From a virus: a DNA stretch of 64,000 bases. The stretch covers positions 1 through 64,000 of IMG/VR virus record IMGVR_UViG_3300011261_000048; one strand, given 5' to 3'. Positions within the stretch are counted from its first letter, which is position 1. Every line of letters starts with the position of its first letter. A program made the position numbers and the translations under genes. Shown here piece after piece: positions 58,967 to 64,000 of this stretch. A model generated the notes under the pieces. The model was not told the DNA's origin and made no database searches. It saw only the letters and a list, made by a program, of their open reading frames with translations.

Positions 58967-59281
58967 ATGAGTAAGAGAAAACCAAGACATCATTATGCTA
59001 CCGCTAAGTACCCTACTAAAGTAATAATATTACCTAGGTTTGATGCTGAAGAAGATAATTATATGCAATTTCAAAAAGAAACTGTATTAGTTACTCCTAA
59101 CAAAGTGATAGATAAGGATACCGAAACAGAAAGATGGGAATACCCACATGAAGCATTAGCTAGAATAGAGAAACTAGCAGAGGCAAGAGTGGCCCAATTG
59201 AATATAGAGTATAAAACTAGTAATGGTTTTTATATTCTTAAGAAAGGAATACGTACTTCACGTAAAGTGAAGAATTATTAA
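58967..59281 (+). CDS. Hypothetical early protein
   Basis: 104 residues, basic ends: MSKRKPRHHYATAKYPTKVI ... GIRTSRKVKNY. The middle is helical (YPHEALARIEKLAEARVAQL). No family recognised. Confidence 0.6.
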   Translation: MSKRKPRHHYATAKYPTKVIILPRFDAEEDNYMQFQKETVLVTPNKVIDKDTETERWEYPHEALARIEKLAEARVAQLNIEYKTSNGFYILKKGIRTSRKVKNY

Positions 59282-59295
59282 CTAAACTAAATACA

Positions 59296-59730
59296 ATGGA
59301 AAAATCTACAAGAAAAGATATTATACTGAATATAATATTCTGGGCAATAGTAGTACTAGCTTTCCTATTTATGATAGGAGGCAGTTTACATGCACAGACT
59401 AAGAGTGAAGTATATAAGGAGATAATTAAACAGGGTATAAAACATCCTGATATAGTTATGGCCCAAGCTAGATTAGAAACAGGTAACTTTACTTCTGGTA
59501 TTTGTAAGCGTAATAACAATTTGTTTGGTATGAAACTACCTAAACAAAGAAGAACTACAGCAATAGGAGAAAGTAAAGGGCATGCTAGGTATAATAACTG
59601 GAAGAAATCAGTAGAAGATTATAAAATTTGGCAAGATACCTTTTATAAAGAAGGAGATTATTATATTTTCTTAGAATCTCATGGTTATGCTACAAGTAAT
59701 ACCTATATTAGCAAACTAAAACAATTTTAA
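59296..59730 (+). CDS. GH73-type glucosaminidase (lysozyme-like), membrane-anchored
   Basis: 144 residues. N-terminal membrane segment (about 10-28, IILNIIFWAIVVLAFLFMI) followed by the GH73-type fold: IVMAQARLETGNF with catalytic-type Glu61, NNNLFGMK, then GHARYNNWKKSVEDYKIW. It cleaves glycan strands of peptidoglycan. The uncleaved-looking anchor suggests signal-arrest-release-style export. Located in the early arm, unlike usual lysis genes, so it may serve entry or controlled wall remodelling. Confidence 0.78.
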   Translation: MEKSTRKDIILNIIFWAIVVLAFLFMIGGSLHAQTKSEVYKEIIKQGIKHPDIVMAQARLETGNFTSGICKRNNNLFGMKLPKQRRTTAIGESKGHARYNNWKKSVEDYKIWQDTFYKEGDYYIFLESHGYATSNTYISKLKQF

Positions 59731-59732
59731 TA

Positions 59733-59906
59733 ATGGGAGATGAAAGTATAATGCCTTGGGGTATTCATCAAGGTAAACAAATGCAGGAAGTACCTGCTAC
59801 CTATCTTATATTTCTATTAACAGAAAATAAGGCTAATGGAGAAGTACTAGAGTACATTCAAGAAAATGAAGAGACTTTAAGACTTGAGATAAAACAAGGA
59901 CTATGA
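59733..59906 (+). CDS. DUF3820-like small protein
   Basis: 57 residues: MPWGIHQGKQMQEVPATYLI matches the DUF3820 pattern 'mPfGk.kG..l.~vP..Yl.wl'. The stop overlaps the next start (ATGA). These small proteins are found in phages and bacteria near nucleotide- or exonuclease-related genes; function unclear. Confidence 0.65.
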   Translation: MGDESIMPWGIHQGKQMQEVPATYLIFLLTENKANGEVLEYIQENEETLRLEIKQGL

Positions 59907-60220
59907 GTGAAATAGGGGACAGAAGTAATGAAGGTAAATTAAAATGGTCTTTAGTATCTTGGAAAGCATTAGCTCCTATGGTAAAAGTACTAATGTTTGG
60001 AGCAACTAAATACTCTGCATGGAATTGGACTAAAGGACTTAAGTATACAGAAATCTGTGAAAGCCTTTTACGGCACACACATGCCTTTTTAGAAGGAGAA
60101 GATGATGATCCAGAAAGTAAATTAGAACATGTAGGGCATATACTATGTAATGCAATGTTCTTATCATATATGTTTCTTTTTAAGAAAGATATGGATGATA
60201 GAGAAAAATTAAATAATTAA
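59903..60220 (+). CDS. dATP/dGTP diphosphohydrolase-like protein
   Basis: 105 residues. 'NEGKLKWSLVSWKALAPMVK', 'GATKYSAWNWTKGLKYTEIC' and 'LLRHTHAFLEGEDDDPESKLEHVGH' match the phage dATP/dGTP diphosphohydrolase family (MazG-like, DUF5664-type), where Glu/Asp residues bind metal. It would hydrolyse dNTPs to monophosphates, altering pools for phage DNA synthesis. Coupled to the DUF3820-like gene. Confidence 0.75.
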   Translation: MSEIGDRSNEGKLKWSLVSWKALAPMVKVLMFGATKYSAWNWTKGLKYTEICESLLRHTHAFLEGEDDDPESKLEHVGHILCNAMFLSYMFLFKKDMDDREKLNN

Positions 60221-60244
60221 AATAATATAAAAATATAGACACAT

Positions 60245-60604
60245 ATGGGAAATTTTAGCAGGAGATTAGATTTTGTAGTAGGATTAATTACTGGGAGAAC
60301 TAAGAAAGTAAAAGATAGTGAAGGTAGAGTAAGAGAAGAATTTGTTCCTAATCAATGGAATAAGCATCCTCTAATCTCTGTATTAGAGAAAGGTAGTCCA
60401 GATAAGACTAGGATGGAAATCTTAGAAAAGGAAGGATTAGTGCTACCAGCCTTAAATATCAATAGAGATGTTTTTGGTAAAACACCAAGAGAGAAGAGAT
60501 ATCTTAAGAAACTTAAAGCTGAACATAAAAAGGCTTTAATTAATGCAGGATTTAATCCTAAGAAGAGACTAAATGTGTCTGAACCTATGACCTTACATGC
60601 GTAA
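60245..60604 (+). CDS. Basic hypothetical protein
   Basis: 119 residues, Lys/Arg-rich: MGNFSRRLDFVVGLITGRTK ... PREKRYLKKLKAEHKKALIN. A central 'EEFVPNQWNKHPLISVLEKG' segment. No family recognised; possibly nucleic-acid-binding. A strong terminator follows. Confidence 0.6.
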   Translation: MGNFSRRLDFVVGLITGRTKKVKDSEGRVREEFVPNQWNKHPLISVLEKGSPDKTRMEILEKEGLVLPALNINRDVFGKTPREKRYLKKLKAEHKKALINAGFNPKKRLNVSEPMTLHA

Positions 60605-60631
60605 GGTTATTATAGTTTAGATAAACAATAC

Positions 60632-60666
60632 TGAGGGCTACTACTATAGAAGTAGTCCTCTTTATA
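60632..60666 (+). terminator. Intrinsic terminator upstream of tmRNA
   Basis: GAGGGCTACT pairs with AGTAGTCCTC (10 bp, one G-U) around a ~7-nt loop, then TTTATAT, just before the tmRNA 5' end. Confidence 0.8.
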
Positions 60667-60667
60667 T

Positions 60668-61052
60668 GGGCCTGTTCTGGAATTGCTTTATGTAGGAAAA
60701 TTATAATATCAGCAGTCAGTGGTGACTTTAAATACTGTAGGTGAATTTCAATAAACGGAAATACAATCAAAAATGAAGTTGGCTCTAGAGCTGACGTAGA
60801 AGCTCCAATGATTAAGTTCTTTGGAGGTGACGTAACAGAAGGTTCTGTTATTGCTCCAGCAATGGAGATGGCTATTGCAGCCTAAACCCAAAATAGTTTC
60901 TTAGTTCTATAAAAACTAAGTGGTGGAGGTTAACATCTAATGTTGACCCTAGACTAATTCTGAAGTTAGTCTTTAAATAAGTATCAGAGTAAGCTGTATA
61001 AATATTATATTTAGAATATGTGAATACAAGGGTTCGACTCCCTTCAGGTCCA
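60668..61052 (+). ncRNA. ssrA: tmRNA (transfer-messenger RNA) with long tag frame
   Basis: 5' GGGCCTG (60668-60674) pairs with CAGGTCC (61045-61051), 7 bp with one G-U, discriminator A. T-arm AAGGG-TTCGACT-CCCTT lies just before it, and TTCTGGAATTG follows the 5' acceptor as in tmRNAs. P2-like pairing: ATAATATCAGC with GCTG...ATATTAT. The tag frame ends ATGGCTATTGCAGCCTAA (MAIAA), like the ALAA degradation tags; it is open back to a TGA at 60742-60744, and the likely resume region (near 60772-60783) gives a tag of roughly 34-37 residues rather than the usual ~10. After the tag, CTTAGT/ACTAAG, GTTAACAT/ATGTTGAC and AGACTAA/TTAGTCT fit pseudoknot stems. CCA is not encoded. Confidence 0.88.
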
Positions 61053-61056
61053 CTAC

Positions 61057-61156
61057 AATAGTTAAAAGCGAAAATCTTTGGATAAGTAGAGTAGGTAAGA
61101 GTTAGATCTGAGATTTACCTTCTCCCTTTGAATAACGTGAGTAACTTTTAACTATT
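61057..61156 (+). ncRNA. Helix-closed RNA element after tmRNA (100 nt)
   Basis: AATAGTTAAAAG (61057-61068) pairs perfectly with CTTTTAACTATT (61145-61156), then TTTATTAAC. Inside, GAG-T-AGGTAA pairs with TTACCT-T-CTC. Starts five bases after the tmRNA discriminator, so it is probably on the same transcript. Confidence 0.5.
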
Positions 61157-61179
61157 TTTATTAACTTTAAAAACAAGCA

Positions 61180-61923
61180 ATGAAATATAAATTAATTAAA
61201 GAATATCCAGGAAGTCCTAAAAAGGGGTTTATTTCTAATAATGAAGGAGGAGTAAGTCATTATCATAAAGACCATCCTGACTTCTGGGAGGAAGTAGTTG
61301 AAAAAGATTATGAGATACTGTCAATTATATCCACTAAGTACAATAGTATATATGGTAGAGGAGAAATACAAAATATTCATAGAAAAAATTATACACATAG
61401 TAATAATTTGGCAGATGATTCTCCTTGGAATATCCATTCAGTCAAAAGATTACATGATGGTGAAGTATTTAATGTTGGTGATAGTATCAATGTAATGCAT
61501 CATCCTCATCACCCTAAAGGAGTTAAGATAAGATCTTTGACAGTAGATAAGGATTATATTTGTGTAAGTACCACTGATGATATAGATAGTGCTTTTTCAG
61601 GTGGAGCAGGGTTTAACTTCTTAATAGCGGAACATAATATCAAACCATTATTCACAACAGAAGATGGTGTTGATATATTTAAGAATGACACTTATTATGT
61701 TGTTTGGAAAGATTTTACTTTTGCCTTAACAAACCAAGAACCTGGGAGTGAGGCAGTAAAAAGAGTTTTAACTAGATACTCAACACAAGAAAAAGCTGAA
61801 GAATATATTCTAATGAATAAACCTTGTTTATCTATTAAGGAAGTACAAGAAGCATACTATCTTAGTGCTAGAGAACATACTCATATAGATAAATTAATAA
61901 CAATAGCAAAAAGTAAATTATGA
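61180..61923 (+). CDS. Hypothetical early protein, 247 aa
   Basis: N-terminal 'KLIKEYPGSPKKGFISNNEG' and 'FWEEVVEKDYEILSI' are a common start for Bacteroidota-phage proteins, repeated in style in the middle (VKRLHDGEVFNVGDSINV). C-terminal part ends in helices (SIKEVQEAYYLSAREHTHID). Stop overlaps the next start. No function known to me. Confidence 0.6.
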   Translation: MKYKLIKEYPGSPKKGFISNNEGGVSHYHKDHPDFWEEVVEKDYEILSIISTKYNSIYGRGEIQNIHRKNYTHSNNLADDSPWNIHSVKRLHDGEVFNVGDSINVMHHPHHPKGVKIRSLTVDKDYICVSTTDDIDSAFSGGAGFNFLIAEHNIKPLFTTEDGVDIFKNDTYYVVWKDFTFALTNQEPGSEAVKRVLTRYSTQEKAEEYILMNKPCLSIKEVQEAYYLSAREHTHIDKLITIAKSKL

Positions 61924-62255
61924 AAAAATACATAGCAATAATGTTAGTAGTAATACTAACAAGTATTAGTTGTACAAAGATGACAACTAATAACAGAATA
62001 GAAGGAACATGGACTGCCAATGATATTGGTGTTGAACATGTAGAAACTTATTCTGATGGGTATATAATGAATGAAAATGGAGATACTACTTATATTTATG
62101 AAGTAATGTCTAAAGGTATAATTCATTATAATCAAGTGTTTCCTAATGATTCATTAGGTGCTTTAGAAGAATACACAATTATTTCTATAAGTAAAAAGGA
62201 AATGATTATAGAATATGGAGTTTTAGGTCAGAAAACCTGGAGTAAGAGAGATTAG
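61920..62255 (+). CDS. Predicted lipoprotein, lipocalin-like
   Basis: 111 residues. Signal peptide with lipobox TSISC (Cys18), then 'RIEGTWTANDIGVEHVETYS', the start of a lipocalin-like beta-barrel. The second predicted lipoprotein of the early arm. Translation is coupled to the gene before it. Membrane-surface role inferred. Confidence 0.65.
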   Translation: MKKYIAIMLVVILTSISCTKMTTNNRIEGTWTANDIGVEHVETYSDGYIMNENGDTTYIYEVMSKGIIHYNQVFPNDSLGALEEYTIISISKKEMIIEYGVLGQKTWSKRD

Positions 62256-62288
62256 TGGGTTATGGTTTTCTACACTTAAACAAGAAAT

Positions 62289-62331
62289 CCGTGGGTTAAT
62301 ACGGTCCAGGTGTGATTACCTGGACCTTTTT
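62289..62331 (+). terminator. Terminator with possible attenuator arrangement
   Basis: GGTCCAGGT (62303-62311) pairs with ACCTGGACC (62318-62326), perfect 9 bp, then TTTTT. An upstream hairpin CCGT/ACGG (62289-62304) overlaps its 5' strand by two bases, so the two compete: a possible attenuation switch. Confidence 0.75.
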
Positions 62332-62355
62332 ACATTAAAAATTAAAACAACTATA

Positions 62356-62577
62356 ATGAATAAAGAATTTACCGTAGAATATGCATGTGACTTTGAAGGA
62401 GATTACACTGCAAGTATAGTTAACTGTACTGAAACAAAAGAAAAAACTTTCAAGTGTTGGGAAACCGCACTAAATTTTATAAATAAATGTACAATGGTAC
62501 ATAACTTAGACCAATTATTAAATGTAGTACCTATAGAGCTCGTCCCTGATGCTGTATATGAACCTACATTTTATTAG
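62356..62577 (+). CDS. Hypothetical early protein
   Basis: 73 residues: MNKEFTVEYACDFEGDYTAS ... PIELVPDAVYEPTFY. Acidic beta-type protein. No family recognised. Confidence 0.55.
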   Translation: MNKEFTVEYACDFEGDYTASIVNCTETKEKTFKCWETALNFINKCTMVHNLDQLLNVVPIELVPDAVYEPTFY

Positions 62578-62606
62578 GTAATTATTAATTAATTAAAAAT
62601 AGACAT

Positions 62607-62900
62607 ATGTTAGACATAGGTACTAAATTTGAAGGCGCAGAACAATATGAAATGTGTGAATTACAAGTAGTTGATAATTCTCAATTTGAAGAGTCAGATA
62701 TATATGAATGTATTATAACAAGTTCTCCAGAAGAAGATGAGATAGGAGACACTTGCTTTTTAGATTCGTATGAAGTAGGAGATTTACTACGTCAAAGTTC
62801 TACAGGGACAATTGGAGTAGTAGTAATGAACTTTTCTTCTGCCCCATTATTTCAAACTTCAGAAATGAACACAGCCATTATCTTAGGCTTAGTAAAGTAA
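62607..62900 (+). CDS. Acidic hypothetical early protein
   Basis: 97 residues, strongly acidic: MLDIGTKFEGAEQYEMCELQ ... DIYECIITSSPEEDEIGDTC. Acidic small proteins of phages are sometimes DNA mimics; no further evidence. Confidence 0.55.
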   Translation: MLDIGTKFEGAEQYEMCELQVVDNSQFEESDIYECIITSSPEEDEIGDTCFLDSYEVGDLLRQSSTGTIGVVVMNFSSAPLFQTSEMNTAIILGLVK

Positions 62901-62929
62901 GATAAATTAAATTACAATTTCAAGTAAAC

Positions 62930-62952
62930 TACACGAAGTAGTTTGCAATTAT
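62930..62952 (+). other. Hairpin in leader of helical protein gene
   Basis: AAACTAC and GTAGTTT (7 bp) form a perfect hairpin over a short loop in the 74-base gap before 62975. No T-run; may stabilise or regulate the transcript. Confidence 0.4.
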
Positions 62953-62974
62953 TAATGTCACAAAAAATATAAAC

Positions 62975-63265
62975 ATGGCAGCAACAAAAAAAGATGTATT
63001 GAGCTTAGCATTAGCTAACGTAAAGAAAACTGATATTGAAAGAGAATCAGAAGGAATCAGAAGAGCAGTAGCAGATAATGCTCATTCTTGGGGAAATGAA
63101 TTACATAATGCAAAGAAAGCAGTTCAAACTGCAGGAGACAAGATTGCAGCATTAGCCTCTAATGTTAACGCTACAGCAGCACAATGTCTACAAGCAAGTA
63201 GAGATTTGGCATTGGCGGAAGCTAATGTTAAAGCTATTGAAGAATTAATGGCAGTAAGATTTTAA
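62975..63265 (+). CDS. Small helical protein, possibly abundant
   Basis: 96 residues, Ala-rich and entirely helical: MAATKKDVLSLALANVKKTD ... DLALAEANVKAIEELMAVRF. Codons are less AT-biased than in the neighbours, and a strong terminator follows, as for an abundant product. No family recognised. Confidence 0.6.
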   Translation: MAATKKDVLSLALANVKKTDIERESEGIRRAVADNAHSWGNELHNAKKAVQTAGDKIAALASNVNATAAQCLQASRDLALAEANVKAIEELMAVRF

Positions 63266-63284
63266 TTAATCTTATGATTATTAT

Positions 63285-63315
63285 GCCCTCTACTTAATTG
63301 TAGGGGGCTTTTTAT
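63285..63315 (+). terminator. Intrinsic terminator
   Basis: GCCCTCTAC (63285-63293) pairs with GTAGGGGGC (63300-63308), 9 bp with one U-G, loop TTAATT, then TTTTTATT. Confidence 0.85.
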
Positions 63316-63473
63316 TAAATACTAGATTTGAGTTCGAATCTTGATAAGACTACGATAATCGCAGTTTTTCTTATCCTCTCTTCAACGATTAGAAATATTG
63401 AAAGACGGGATAAAGCAGCTATGCTTTGAAATAGCATTTAGTCTTATGGTATAAGGTATTACGAGTATTTAAT
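63314..63473 (+). ncRNA. Structured leader RNA of DNA polymerase gene with pseudoknot
   Basis: ATTAAATACT (63314-63323) pairs perfectly with AGTATTTAAT (63464-63473). Inside: AGATT/AATCT hairpin; GATAAGA (63343-63349) with TCTTATC (63369-63375); an H-type pseudoknot in which AAAGCA (63412-63417) pairs with TGCTTT (63422-63427) and the loop GCTA (63418-63421) pairs with TAGC (63432-63435). ATAAGACTA (63344-63352) can instead pair, 9 bp, with TAGTCTTAT (63439-63447), excluding the local stems. It lies 20 bases upstream of the polymerase ATG. Confidence 0.5.
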
Positions 63474-63493
63474 AAAAAATAATTAATTTAAAT

Positions 63494-64000
63494 GATATAT
63501 TTAATAACTAATCAAACATCAATAGGTTTAGAAAAAGGTATCAAACAGGCTTCTTTACAGGAGTGTATTAGTTACCTTTCAGGTATACCTACGCTAGGAT
63601 TAGATATAGAAACTACTAGGAAGTATAATAAGTATTTTGATTTTGAGGGTTTAGATCCTCACACATCTAAAATAGTAATGTTACAGATAGGAGATTTACA
63701 TAATCAATATGTTATTGATACTAGAAATGTAGACATTAGTCCTTTAGTTCCTATGTTTGGTAATAAAGATATCACCTTTGTAGGACACAATATAGCCTTT
63801 GAGTATAAACATATACTTAAGAACTATGGAGTAAGACTTGCAAAAGTATATGACACTATGATTTCAGAGCAGTTGCTTAACAATGATGGTGTACAGAAAT
63901 CCTACTCTTTAAATGCTTTAAATGAGAAGTATTTAGATATTACAGTAGATAAAAGTATTAGGTTAGGTTTCCTTACTATAGGAGACAGGCCATTTAGTAC
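63494..64000 (+). CDS. DNA polymerase family A, 3'-5' exonuclease domain (partial)
   Basis: 169 residues to the window edge. GLDIETT (motif Exo I with Asp and Glu), VGHNIAFEYKHI (Exo II with the conserved Asn/Asp region) and YDTMISEQLL followed by SLNALNEKYL match the exonuclease domain of PolI-type replicative phage polymerases, which crAss-like phages encode. The polymerase domain would lie beyond the window; a stand-alone exonuclease is the alternative. Downstream of the structured leader RNA. Confidence 0.8.

Overview
The window is a 64-kb AT-rich piece of a tailed-phage genome and looks like a member of the crAss-like phages (order Crassvirales) that infects a Bacteroidota (Flavobacteriia/Bacteroidia-type) host. 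The reasons are the crAss-type portal, terminase and major capsid block followed by giant virion-cargo genes, the absence of Shine-Dalgarno sites with A-rich leaders before start codons, and several exact copies of the Bacteroidota promoter box TAnnTTTG. The genetic code looks standard: TAA, TAG and TGA are all used as ordinary stops. No integrase, CRISPR array or insertion sequence was seen.

Layout. Positions 1-47.3 kb are coded on the minus strand and form the late (virion, packaging, lysis) arm. Read in the direction of transcription, i.e. from 47.3 kb down to 1, it holds two small membrane proteins; a promoter-driven small structured RNA with its own terminator; three tRNAs (Pro-TGG, Phe-GAA, Gln-TTG); a GIY-YIG nuclease; small regulatory-looking ORFs; an Acb2/DUF7681-like protein; a complete GroES-GroEL chaperonin pair; small and large terminase; portal; scaffold; major capsid protein; connector and decoration proteins; three Cys-tailed fibre-type proteins; a cell-wall enzyme; adhesins including an SGNH acetylesterase; four small membrane proteins; a metallophosphoesterase-like protein; ring/IHF-like proteins; a 1490-residue tail (muzzle-type) protein; two cargo-type proteins; and the first 2538 residues of a giant protein with a zincin (HEAFH) motif that runs off the left edge.

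Positions 47.7-64 kb are coded on the plus strand and form the early/replication arm: an SSB-like protein, about 35 small proteins (several with lipoprotein or signal peptides, two related paralogues), a GH73-type glucosaminidase, a dATP/dGTP diphosphohydrolase-like protein, and at the right edge the 3'-5' exonuclease domain of a family A DNA polymerase. The early arm is unusual for its RNA content: a tmRNA gene with an exceptionally long tag reading frame, and at least a dozen structured RNA elements in the intergenic gaps. Most of these are closed by a perfect or near-perfect 8-13 bp helix, several have a hairpin abutting its 3' strand, and many are followed by a U-rich tract.

How the parts fit (inference): host-type promoter boxes are found before late genes but not convincingly before early genes, which fits the known crAss-like strategy of transcribing early genes with a virion-delivered RNA polymerase. 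The tmRNA, tRNAs and chaperonin pair would support translation and folding of the large virion proteins. The structured RNAs are the part of the window I cannot match to a known system.
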